From: Sphaeroforma sirkka
Taxonomy: Eukaryota; Opisthokonta; Ichthyosporea; Ichthyophonida
DNA: 27,500 nucleotides
Direction of reading: 5' to 3'
Assembly (NCBI GenBank): GCA_001586965.3
Contig: LUCW03001833.1
Span: 57,501-85,000, forward strand
The position numbers and the translations under genes were made by a program. The notes under the pieces are model-generated. The model was not told the origin of the DNA and did not search any database. It worked only from the letters and a program-made list of their open reading frames with translations. Positions 1 through 10,283 of this stretch are shown in pieces. Position 1 is the stretch's first letter; every line of letters starts with the position of its first letter.

Positions 1-1
1 T

Positions 2-3000
2 TCTAACTATTATACCCAATGTCTCTCGCTCACGACACACTACCTGTCCCGTTTATCTGCCAACGCTGATGGATGTCTTGTGCTTTGGCCATTGGATACT
101 GCGCAGCTGCTGACGTTCATGTCCAAATATAAAATGTGGCCGCAATCACTGGTCACAACGCTTGTTCATACCCGTCAAGAGCTGACGGAAAAGTTCGGCG
201 AGGACACAGAGATGCAAAGTCAAATTCTTAAAATAATTGGGAGAATCCTTATCCACGAGTAAGTCTTTGTAATGTTCCGTTTGGTTGTCTGGCAGCGCTC
301 ACACATCCGCCAGTGGACCGTTGTGGTAAAAGTGTTAGCTATAACCCTAAAACCCTAAAATCCTATACCCATGTGTACCGAGACTTTTAACGAACATCTT
401 AGTTCTCGTTCATGAACCTATCATAGTAAATGATTTTCTTCTTTCTGTCGTTTGAACTGGTTGACGGGAGTTGTATCTGTCAAATAACCCATAACGTTGC
501 TATGGCCTTTGTACCACCCACCGCCTGGTTTTTGTGCAATATATATATTATGTACAAGAGTTGACGTTGGGGTTTCCATCGGCCATAGGCTCAAAAGGTT
601 TCTAATTGAATCCATGCTAAGGTACATATGCTACTGTTTGTGCACAGTCATAGGCTTTGATTTATTTCTAATTGAAACCATGCTAAAGTACATATGCTAC
701 TGTTTGTGCACAGCCATAGGCTTTGACTTATTTCTAATTGAATCCATGCTAAAGTACATATGCTACTGTTTGTGCACAGCCATAGGCTTTGATCTATTTC
801 TAATTGAATTCATGCTAAAGTATATATGCTACAGTTTGTGCACAGCCAAAGGCTTTGACCTGTTTCTAGCTGAATTCATGCTTAAGTACGTCTGCTGCTG
901 ATACTGCACAGGTACGTAAGTCCTATGTTTAAGGATCAGCGAGAGATGGATGAGGAATACTTGAACCAGTCAGAAGATCCGCTCTCGGCTAATGACAGAG
1001 CCAACCTAAGTATGACATCATTTTGTAGCGCGTTGGGTAATTTTGCCCATGTCTGCATCAATATTTCTGGACTCCTAACCATAAAACCATACCCACGTGG
1101 TTAGTGCTTATGTTCTCCTTCAGTGTGCAACTGATATATGCATTGGCGTGATGTAGGTATAGTCAATACATTGCGATGCACGATTGTCAATTGGGCAGAA
1201 ATCGATTTACATTCGTTGCACTCCTCGAGAGTGACATCGTATTCATTCATCGTGAAAATGCTAATAAAATTCAGTTTTAGTGTGTTTTAAAAATGGCCCT
1301 TTGTTTCACGCGAATCAGATTCATATGTTGGGCCCACTTTGCTCATATTCGCATTGCATTGCCCCAACTGCTCTGCAGAGTTGATCTCGAAGTATTTAGA
1401 GATGGCCGCGGAAGGCTGTGGTGCCTTTCCAGACAACAACACTACGGAAGAAGTGTTAAAAGAGATCCTATGGGACACATGGGTGTCCTTACGAGATCTC
1501 TTTGATGAGGTATGGGATGATCTGTGGTGTGGTGTGGTGTTTACTGTTGGGTTTGTTATATAAGAAGCGCTAATGGAGGTGTTGTGGTACGTATGGGTAT
1601 CCTTAAGAGATCTCTGTGGTGACGCATGGGATGATCTGTGGTGTGGTGTGGTGTGTACTGTTCGGTTTGCAATATAAGAATTGCTACGCTATATAAGAAG
1701 TGATAATGGAAGTGCTGTGGGATGCATGGGTGTCCTTAAGGAAATTATTCGGCCTGTGGTGTGGTGTGGGCTGTTGGGTTTGTTGTATAAAGAGTGCTTA
1801 TGGAAGTGCTGTAGGACGCGTGGGTGTTCTTAAGGGAATCGCTTTAATTAGATATGGTATGGCCTATGGTGTGGTGTGGTGTGTACTGTTGGTTTTGTTG
1901 TAAAAGAACTGCTAATAAAAGTTCTGGAGGTCACATGGTTTCCCATAAGAGATCTATTTGATGAGGCATAGCCTGTGATGCAACAAGCGGAACGTGAACG
2001 CAAACGTAAAACAATGAAGTCGAGATTTTTTACATAGGGGTCGTAATCAAAGGGACTGTGGCCTTTTAGATGATGTCGATAAGCTTACCTAAATCTTACA
2101 CTGTCTAAAGATTTGTTGACGCCATTGTCTCGTTGGACTGTATGACCACAAGGCATTCGACAATCCAGTTTATAATTCAGTCGTTGCTCAACTGTGCATG
2201 TTTTTCTTCTATCCTTGTTAGATCTCGAGGCCTAGAGCTGTAGACGAAAGGCATATTACCTTAGACAGTGCCATGATGCCCCAGAAGTTATGGATGACAC
2301 CCAGCAATTTATGCACGGCACAGGAGCTTCTGCTCAGACATCTGGACAACATGGGACTAGCGGAAAATGTATGTGGACTATTTATAACGATAGGGAATCA
2401 CACTGTTACGCTAGAGTTTACTGATAATTGGTTTTAAGGTTTTAGGATTTAGGATGTGTTTTAAGGTTTCTTGATACACTTTAGGTTGGAGTATGCTCAT
2501 ATTCTGTAGCTTTATGATATTGCACATTTTTGTTTAATAAGATATACACGACCGCCCTCCTTGTTTCTTTCATACTGCGCACAGGATCCGTTGAAGTCGA
2601 CACTGACAGCTCTCCCAGATATTAATACGATACGATGCGAAGGTAGGTTTTCAAGTATAACAACTCGGGCACACTCTGAAAGGGTAGGCTCGATTGTTCT
2701 CACATCATGCTTTTATTTTTCTTCTTACATAGTGGCTAGTGAGATATCCACTTAATTAGTCGCTACGGGTTTTAGGATCAGGGTTTTGACTTTTTCAATT
2801 GAATCCCATTGACATTGTTTCCCTCAGAGTACCGAAAGAGCTTGTGGTTCACTACCATATATGAACTTGGTTTGTTGCCTCCGAATGCCCAGAGCACCGA
2901 TTGCATGACACCGGCAGCCCAAATGGTATTCAGCCAGGTCAAGGTACGGAATACGTCAATGTGTAGACTTAACAGTCGATTGCGCTTTGTGAATAACTCT

Positions 3001-5988
3001 GCACATGCAATAAGTGCACTGAATGTTTTCTCAAATTCCTTCAGTAGTTATCCTAACGTGGTCAGAGTCAGTGGTCAATGTGCTGTTTATAGATTCTTTA
3101 ATGTGATCAATTGCACATGGGAAATGAATTTCGACATGTGGATGACGTGGCACGATCGACACGACAAAGCATGAAATGTCGCGATATTTGTACAACGTTT
3201 TACGAGTATGTCCATGTGCCTATACTAGACAGAATCGGATTGCTAATCTGTTCGATCTATTAAAAGCATCTGCGTGACTATTGCTTAGTTTTAGTCAGCT
3301 CCCATAGTTTTTATCTTCCACAATATACTCCTTGATCCTTCAGTCGTGATATGAAATTGCCACTCGTATTCCTCGCGTATAAGTGAAGTCGTATATGTTA
3401 CACCAGAAGCTACGCGTAAATCCAAGCAGTCGCAAAAGTAAAGGCCAAGCTCATTGAGGGCAGCAGCTGGGTATCGATTATCAATTCATATCACTTCGAT
3501 GCTACTTGTTTCCAGGCACAAATGGTGACACTGTTAGCCCACTCGTCCGTGGACACAGTGCGAGATCTAGTGTCGATGCCCATTACACCACAGATGGAAG
3601 AACGGTTTCATCAGGAGTCATTACGTGCAAATGACCCCGTGTTTGTATTTAGCCGCAATAGGTATGTCAACAACCGCCCTAGAGTTTGGGTCTAGTCTTC
3701 TTTAGGCTCTTGCCTGGGTGTATTGTGGTGTTATATAGCTCACGCTCGGAAGATCCCTATTGTAGCACAACATGTCTACATGTATCGTAGTGTCAGATAG
3801 CTTAAGATACGAAGATGTGTATCAAATCATGACGTGTGATGTGATATATTGGTAGCTGCATACGTTTTTAGTTGAAACTTAATTGAGCACGCGTGTGGAG
3901 ATATTTGTGCCCACAATGAAGTGTCTCTGTATACCAGCCGCACGCAGTGTTTACGAGACATGTTTGTGTTCATCTCAATGGTTTGATTGTCTACACAGCT
4001 GGCAAACCTTGTCGAACGATAGTGATCCTGACTCTGAGATGTCGTCCACTACTAGTGGAGAGAAATCGAAAGGTTCTACTAGAGGTTCGGTAGGGTCTGC
4101 AGTTGAGGATACGACTATTGCAGGGAAGACGCTATTGGAGATTCAGGTAATGTAAAAGCGATACTCGACTAGAAGTCATCACCAAAACATACATTATATA
4201 ACAAGCACCCAAATTACAGATTATTGTCCCATCACAAAATCAACCACATGTATATGTGATTCCAGGAAAGCTTAAGCATGAGTATATATATGATACCCGC
4301 AAAGGGTACAGATGTGTATATGTAATGCCCGCAAAGATTGTCAGAAACGGCTAATCGTATACAATAATAAGTTGGCTAATCGTATACAACGATATGAATC
4401 TATCTGCAACATATGTGCGTTGCCAGTTCTAGGGTTCCATGGTACTGTTTTCGAGAATCTCGTACAAGTATAAGTTTAATCGCTCTACTAACGGGAGTAT
4501 TGTTATCACTGCATGTGCGTACACATGGTAAATAAAGAATGCCAGCCAGTAACGGAACATATACAAAATTCAGTGGGGGTTGTGAGGGTTCGTTGGGCTA
4601 TTGTATCGCATTGTAAAAGTCTCTCAAGTATCTTGCTCTAATCTTGTGAGTGATATATAATATGATATTTACCTTTGCGTCTACCTGTGCAGGAGAGTTT
4701 GCGGAATGGGCTCACTCAGCTGCATAGCGCAGGCTGCTTCGGCACAGGTGAAGAATATCAGATGTTGGTCGACGAGCTTGCAAAGGTATATGGGACTGAA
4801 TGTGAATCTTGTTCTTGCTGTTCATCGGTTCAGTAAATTCTCCCAAAGTCAAATAGCTACATCTACGCCACATACAATCACGTTTCGAAAAACTTTAGCT
4901 ATACGGTAAAACTCTAAAATTCAATTTTAGTTTGGTGGTTATATGGGGTAGAACATTTAGTGTCGTTTGTGCGAGAGAGGATGAATGAATGCAATTGTTT
5001 TGTTATAAATCAAATCTTGAAATTCCGGTATAATTCATTTTGTGGCAATTGTAGGACATACTTTCGATGCCGTTGAAGCGAGAACGGATCGAAGATATGC
5101 AGTTTTCGCTAAGGGAGGTAAAAGCCAAAATGGATGCCCTCCGAATAGAAAAGCGGCAACTTGCAGTGTACAGCACAAATTCGTCGTCAGAACAGTGTAT
5201 TGTTCCGAAAAAAAAGAAAAAGTAAGTCTTACCTGTGATCTTTTAGGATTTTTAGGATTTAAGCGGAACAGCACACTGTGCCAACGATGAATTTGTATTG
5301 TATACTGCGAGTTGGCGCTTTTCTATTCGTACGGCATCCATTTTTGCTTTCACCTCCCTTAGAGAAAACTGCATTTATTGATCCTTTCTCGCGAGTGTTC
5401 TATTTTCCGTACACTTTAATATCATCGCCCACTTATTGCATGCCAAACTAAAAATTGTACCTTTCTTCGCAGGTCATTGATGTCTAAGAGTGCGAAGCAC
5501 CCGTACGGTTATATTAAAATGCCTGCTAGTGATCTTATTGACATGGGCGTCATTACGCACATCAGTGGCTTGGGAAGGTGAGAGTCTGCTGTCATCTTTT
5601 TGTTATTGCCAGAATGTCAATAATTGTCAAGTTGTTGGTCTGCACCTCACAGTAACGTTGAAATATTCATATTTCCAGGTTATTTTGTAATCCCCTCCTC
5701 CACCCTCCCCTTTCTTTATCTAAAAGCATGCCCAAGTCCAAACGCCTGAAGTGTAAAATATACTCCGATGAGATGGGAGTATATGTGTTCAAACTCAACT
5801 GGCTTCCCAAGGGGTTCCAGTACAAGAAAAAAGGCGTTGAAGTGTGGATGGAGGACTTGCTGCGGAGTTGCATCGACAGCACAAGAATGGAAGCCTCCAG
5901 CGGCCCCTTTCGATACCGCACCGATCTGATGTTGCAATTCTTGAAAGCCGAATTTTTAACCCACACCGATCGAGAATCGAACCAATAA
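2..5988 (+). CDS. IQGAP-related protein, 3' part (12 exons, 5' end outside window)
   Basis: Cytoskeletal scaffold of the IQGAP family. Exons by splice sites and phase: 2-258, 912-1009, 1379-1509, 2222-2368, 2585-2642, 2828-2943, 3516-3661, 3999-4146, 4693-4785, 5055-5221, 5473-5577, 5727-5988. All junctions are in phase and give 575 residues plus stop. Exon 1 may begin before the window, or at an acceptor ending at 106. Residues 40-150 match the end of an IQGAP RasGAP-like domain: ILKIIGRILIHEYVSPM aligns with the family's LLKIVGNLLYYRYMNPA, and ISKYLEMAAEG with IAKMLQHAAS. Residues 368-575 match the IQGAP C-terminal (RasGAP_C) domain: LIDMGVITHISGL aligns with LHEKGVLLEIEDL, and a coiled, basic stretch precedes it. 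The linker encoded by exon 8 is Ser/Thr-rich. Family assignment rests on remembered IQGAP1 sequence; the calponin-homology, IQ and early GAP regions are not in the window. Exon 12 could instead begin at 5679, also in frame. Confidence 0.85.
343..365. repeat. short interstitial telomere-like repeat in IQGAP intron 1
   Basis: Two perfect CCCTAAAA units (345-352, 353-360) with a partial third. On the other strand this reads TTTTAGGG. It is short enough to be chance, or a relic of break repair. Related TTTTAGGATTTAGG strings occur in introns near 2440, 2770 and 5242. Confidence 0.4.
582..911 (+). repeat. 66-bp tandem repeat ending on the intron 1 acceptor
   Basis: Four full units start at 601, 667, 733 and 799, and a partial fifth starts at 865. 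Each carries TGCACAG at offset 40. In the last unit that motif is 905-911, the acceptor of exon 2 (912). Units 1-4 continue into CCATAGGCTTTG instead of exon sequence. The period is 22 codons and one frame stays open through the array (497-901), giving a Cys- and Leu-rich 22-residue repeat, but nothing else supports translation. Confidence 0.85.
1450..1980 (+). repeat. tandem degenerate copies of the exon 3 / donor junction
   Basis: The end of exon 3 plus the start of intron 3 (about 1450-1571) is followed by degenerate copies at about 1572-1702, 1703-1797, 1798-1913 and 1914-1980. Each copy has exon-like sequence encoding EVLW..WVSLR.L, then GGATGATCTGTGGTGTGGTG or a relative, then TTTGTTRTATAA. 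The true donor is 1510-1511 (GAG|GTATGG). Copies 2 and 5 have GC at the matching place. Confidence 0.8.
5252..5391 (-). pseudogene. inverted copy of IQGAP exon 10 inside intron 10
   Basis: The reverse complement of 5264-5391 aligns with exon 10 at 5079-5207. Over 37 codons without gaps it has 16 base differences in 111 (about 86% identity), and 32 residues are unchanged. Ten of the 16 differences are at third positions. The minus strand has a 40-residue reading frame from ATG at 5374 to TAA at 5252 containing QFSLREVKAKMDAVRIEKRQ. There is a one-base gap upstream of the ATG. The copy lies 56 nt downstream of its partner, antisense to the host gene, with the intron 10 donor (5222) between the two arms. 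No convincing splice sites flank it, so it is probably a fossil exon. Confidence 0.85.
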
Positions 5989-5989
5989 A
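5984..5989 (+). promoter_or_regulatory. AATAAA overlapping the IQGAP stop codon
   Basis: The TAA stop (5986-5988) is embedded in AATAAA. If this is the poly(A) signal used, the 3' UTR would be only a few tens of bases. Confidence 0.4.
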
Positions 5990-7163
5990 ACTCTAAAGTA
6001 ACAACGCAACAGCCCACCCGCTAAATACATATAATGCCTGTTGATATCTTGCAAACTACTAGTACATACCTGCTCTTGTTCAACGACAAAAGAACTGACA
6101 TGAAGCAGAGTCAAAGTTGAAATCAAGTAGAAAATCGTGACTCTCAATTCGTTTATATATACGAATGTTCCGAATAGTAATCAATAGTATGAAGTAGGCT
6201 TGTATCATAGAATTGGGCGATGGAAGGGCGGGCAGTAGTCCGCTAATGCTCACTATTGGAGTCAGTATTACAAAATACCCAGCACGTGCCCGTTATTGCA
6301 ATTGTCACAACTAACTGTATAGATCAGTGCGCTTTGATCCTCAGCGACAGCAGGTGAGAAGCATATGCCGGGCTACTATTAGAGAGTACTGTTTGCAGTA
6401 TGACCTCGGATTATCGCACCTATCCGGTCCACGACCTACATTCCTGCCCTCAATATGGACATTGTGGCTCTCATTCTTAGTATGTAATTCTGGTATTATT
6501 GCCCTTCCGGACAAACGTCCCTTGTGAGAAGCCTTTGAAACAATAAGCGTCCCTCATGCACCATGCATATATAGGGGTATTGCAGTTGACTTGAGTAAAC
6601 ACTTTTTGCTCTGTGTTATTCAGGCGTGTCAGAGGAATACAGGCGTTCCCAATATGACGTCTTGTTATTCTACAAACTTCCCGGTATTATGTGCAGGCGG
6701 AGTTATCTACAGCCCACAATTGTTTTGAAACAACGGTACACATATTCTTCGACATCGGTGCATATCAGTTTGGGTTCATCACTCTCAATTCCGGTTTCCA
6801 TACACTATTTATCCTTGTGGCTACGAACATTTGTAGTTTGTCAGCGCGTATAGATGGTAATAGAGCATGTTACGCTCGATTTTATCTCCCTCCTTCGTCA
6901 TCTTATCTCTGGAGATTAGAATCATGAACCAATCTAAGTACAAAACAAAGTGCGATTCACGGTCAAACACAGTGTCAAAAATCGGGTATTTATAAAACAA
7001 CGCGATGCAGAATCAGATAAATTAAAATGTTTGGTAAAAAACAGTTCACATTTGGCAACTCATGTGTGAAAGCTTGACGAGAAAAATCCGTTATAGACTG
7101 ACAAATAGAGCTTGGTATTCCGATAATATTCCACACGAACTTAAAAAACGCCATTAGCGCAGC
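5990..7163. other. intergenic, no confident gene
   Basis: No gene can be modelled. On the plus strand, 6691-6927 is open with a possible acceptor (TGTGCAG) ending near 6696. It encodes a hydrophobic stretch containing FITLNSGFHTLFILVATN. It vaguely recalls the membrane part of a fatty-acid elongase, but the histidine box is absent. A second short open stretch is at 6327-6527. Either could be a lone exon or chance. Confidence 0.3.
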
Positions 7164-8148
7164 TTAACATACATTTCGGAGGCGCAGACCTTTCCCAAAT
7201 CCATTGCGCGCCTTATGTGCCCACACGACAGTGAGAAAGTATGTCATCAAGGCGGTAAAACCTGAGCAGAAGCAGCTCAAACGTAATAATTTTCCTTTGG
7301 TTAGCAACGTGCATCATGAACAAGCTTGTAGGTTTAATCAGAGGTATCCAGCGGTAATAGCCTTAAATATAGATAAAAATGTGCCAATTCGAGCTTCAAT
7401 TCCGACGGCAGGTGGCGCGGAAAATTAAGAGATACTCGTGACTTTATACCTGCTATCTGAACTGGTAGTCTGACGTAGGAGTGATAAGATTCTGGGTATA
7501 CGGTTGACACCTCCAATAGCTTCCAAGTGATATACAACGGCTGTGCCAACGATGTCAATACGTACCATCTGAGCATGCTGATCTCATGGGAGAACTGTAA
7601 TAGGAAGAAGTATCAAAGAAGCGGATCATGAGTGTGAGTAGAGCAATTTGAGTAGACGCTTTCAATAGTTGTGAGCAGTCCACATAAACTGACATCCATA
7701 TAGCGAAGAAAAATTTGCACTCGAACAAAAATAGCATAGGTGGCGCACCCTGTAGGTGAACATTACTCAGAATCAATCTATGCCACATGAAAGATTGCGA
7801 ACCGAGCCTTTTCAGACTCAAGCGACTTAAATTGAATAGTCAAATTAAAATCTTATTCCATGTGCAAGAGTAGCGCGTAAGTAGACAGAGATGAAAAGCG
7901 CATAAAATATTTTTGGATGTCCTCAGATGAAAATCTGAAACCTACTGATCAACGAAATAGTACCACATAAACAAGATACTTACAAACATAAACAGTATTA
8001 AAACGGTTTAAATGAGACATTCCAGACCAGATATTGCACAACTTCACGCAAACATGAACCAACATACCATGTAGTGTGATATCCCACTGTTGAGGAGTAA
8101 ACAGCTGAAAGCAACAGCTTCTATCGCCCATTCGTAGTCGAAGGCCAT
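7164..8148 (-). CDS. multi-pass membrane protein, partial or decayed paralog of the 8195-10282 gene
   Basis: Family not recognised. Likely coding segments on the minus strand: 8068-8148 (ATG at 8148, MAFDYEWAIEAVAFSC..., donor GTATGT); 7984-8041 (..SHLNRFNTVYV, donor GTAAGT); 7566-7749 (PPMLFLFECKFFFAIWMSVY then IALLTLMIRFFDTSS, donor GTACGT); a short segment near 7460-7550 (..YHLEAIGGVNRI..); and 7164 to about 7277 (LMTYFLTVVWAH then GFGKGLRLRN, stop at 7164-7166). Several segments align with the neighbouring gene: NRFNTVYV with NKRSYTFL, IRFFDTSSYYSSPMRSACSD with FRYFCRTCGIVSAFVMSD, and the last membrane segment with its counterpart. Counterparts of one or two membrane segments of the neighbour are missing, and the second-to-third segment junction is not in phase. 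The gene is therefore either incompletely modelled or decaying. Confidence 0.45.
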
Positions 8149-8194
8149 ATCCTAAGCGAAATTCAAGAAGAAAGAATTATTGGTATGACTAGCT

Positions 8195-10282
8195 CTAAGA
8201 TTGCATCGTGAACTCTTCATTATCATCTTTAAGCAGCAGAATAACGTTCATCCGCGCGTTAGAAATTGAAATAGAACGCATATCGTGATAGTATACTGCC
8301 ATAGCAGCCCACATTCTTCGAATACGCGTTTCAATCAAATATTTTCAGAGTCAAATCCTCGTGGCTACAAAATATGTACTACTGACTGTGTGCACCTACC
8401 TGACTGAAGAAGCTCAGAGCTATCAGACTTAGCGCCATTTGCAGATTTATTTTGAACATGGCGAAGTACGTGCACAGAGTATCGAAGATGGCTGAAAACG
8501 TACGAGAAACAACTAATGAGCAAGAAACTGCCAGCCATGCCAGTAATCGGCAAAAACCATTGGGATATTTCAGCTTGCCGAATGGTCGTACATGATAGAC
8601 TCGGTCATATAGTATGCTATAAAGCTACAGTCATAATACTTTAGTAACGCACACAAATTCTAGTCATTACTAAAATCTCATTTTCAATCCAACTTCGCTA
8701 TATTGACAGTACTATTCTGATGAAGAGCTATCAAACACTAATCATATCAACACGTGATTGATTGCTACAATGGAGACAGTCTACAAGTATAGATTTATAA
8801 TGTATCAAGAGTGTGTATTGTGATGCTTCATGATCTTATCATGTTCGACGGTAAGCGAAATAGATCAGATAAATATTTTACAAAAAAATGTCTAACGATA
8901 TGAAACTTGTGTTCAATAGTAGCAAAAGAAAAGTATCAAGCTCTGTGGTTATAGTGTAAAGTGATGTAAGCATACCACTAAATAAATAGACGATATCTTT
9001 CAGCCATGTGTAGATCTGCATATCGACTTTCGTTAAGTACATGTGGCAACCCAACCTACTTCAGAATATCTTTCATGCGTCCTTATTGTTCATACCTCCG
9101 AGTTCCATATCAGCACCGATGATGATAAAATTCACCCACCCGAAGCCTCTTGCCACATACATAGCCCCAATGATGTTGAAAGGCTCGCAAAAGCAACACA
9201 CTATCATTCTCCATTTTCGATTCTCCAGTTCTCGATCTCCATTGTAGATGACAAACTATCATTATTTAAAAAGGCAAATAAATTTGAGTTGAGATTACTT
9301 GATCATCACTGAGACAATTTCGCACTGAACAAAGTTCAAAAGCTACATGGGTTGCAACCTAGCGGGCTCGTACAATCTCGAACATAGCTAATTATAGTTG
9401 ATTGGTGATCGGTAACGATCCTTCGGAGACCCATATATAGCTTGCAACGGAAATTTTGCCTGTCAAAAGGCACTGCGAGAACCCCAATAAACACGTGTAG
9501 TCACAAAACTTCGAAGATGTCAAAATGAAGCTGCCCCAGGCCGAGAATTTTTGTATGGAAATATCTGAAAAGAAGCTCTCATGAGCTGAACACACCTCGT
9601 AAATGACGTACGCTGTCAGAATCAAACTACCTGCTAAAAAGGTAAATAGTTCTATCGACCTCTCCTTCAGCACTCCATGGATGACATAGTACATGCAAAA
9701 TACTGAATACCATCAAAGCGAATATAAGGCATATAGTAATGATGAGTTGTAATCATAGATGCAAGCTGGTAAATACTTATATTTACAAAGCAATTGAAGC
9801 ATACCAAAGAAGAACGTGGGATAGTCCTCATCAGACATAACCTTTCTATACCTTGGCGAATTCACTTAACGACATATATGTCGTATCACACGTTATAGTA
9901 GATCATGGTTGAGGTCAACATACGAAAGCCGAGACTATTCCACAAGTTCTGCAGAAATACCTAAAGGCTGCATACATTAGAAACTCTTATAAAACTTACA
10001 AATATTGAGGGCAAGGACCAGAGAGTAGACGAAGTCAGATCGTGTCTTGCTGGTCACCGGGAAATCGTCCCAAACATGGTAAAGAGACATTGTCAACAAA
10101 GCCAGCAACTCGATTAACATCAATACAAGGAAAGTGTACGATCTCTTGTTGACGTTGCGAATGGTCTGATAAAAGAAGGAGATATAAATATAGTCATTCA
10201 CAAACTTGCAAGTGCAGCTGCAAATGTACGACACAGCTTTGTATACTATTATGGAGAAGAAAGAAGTCACAGCTCCTTTCAT
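8195..10282 (-). CDS. multi-pass membrane protein, 364 residues, 8 exons, unknown family
   Basis: Exons in transcript order: 10282-10000, 9967-9924, 9841-9787, 9702-9596, 9255-9096, 9026-8882, 8599-8400, 8295-8195. All junctions are in phase; the total is 1095 nt with stop at 8197-8195. The protein has about eight hydrophobic segments, including YTFLVLMLIELLALLTMSLY, IELFTFLAGSLILTAYVIY, IVCCFCEPFNIIGAMYV, VYLFSGMLTSLYTITT, TFLLLLLNTSFISLDIFF and PITGMAGSFLLISCFSYVF. Short charged loops (RELENRKWR) separate some of them. The C-terminal tail is cytosolic in character and ends KDDNEEFTMQS. The first intron would be only 32 nt and the second exon only 44 nt, supported by the paralog having a similar FR(Y/F)F stretch. 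Donors are GTAAGT, GTATGT, GTAAAT, GTGTGT, GTATGA, GTAAAA and GTAGGT; several acceptors are weak. The count and size would suit a seven-to-eight-helix receptor or transporter, but I see no diagnostic motif. Confidence 0.6.
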
Positions 10283-10283
10283 T

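Noticed and set aside
497-901. 134-residue open frame with 22-residue Cys-rich repeats
   Set aside because: It lies in IQGAP intron 1, arises because 66 is divisible by three, and the true acceptor belongs to the repeat.
5667-6017. 116-residue minus-strand frame over the last IQGAP exon
   Set aside because: The plus frame matches the IQGAP C-terminus and splices in phase; the minus frame has no features.
9041-9312. Plus-strand frames of 68-89 residues
   Set aside because: The opposite strand carries a membrane-protein exon that fits its neighbours' phase.
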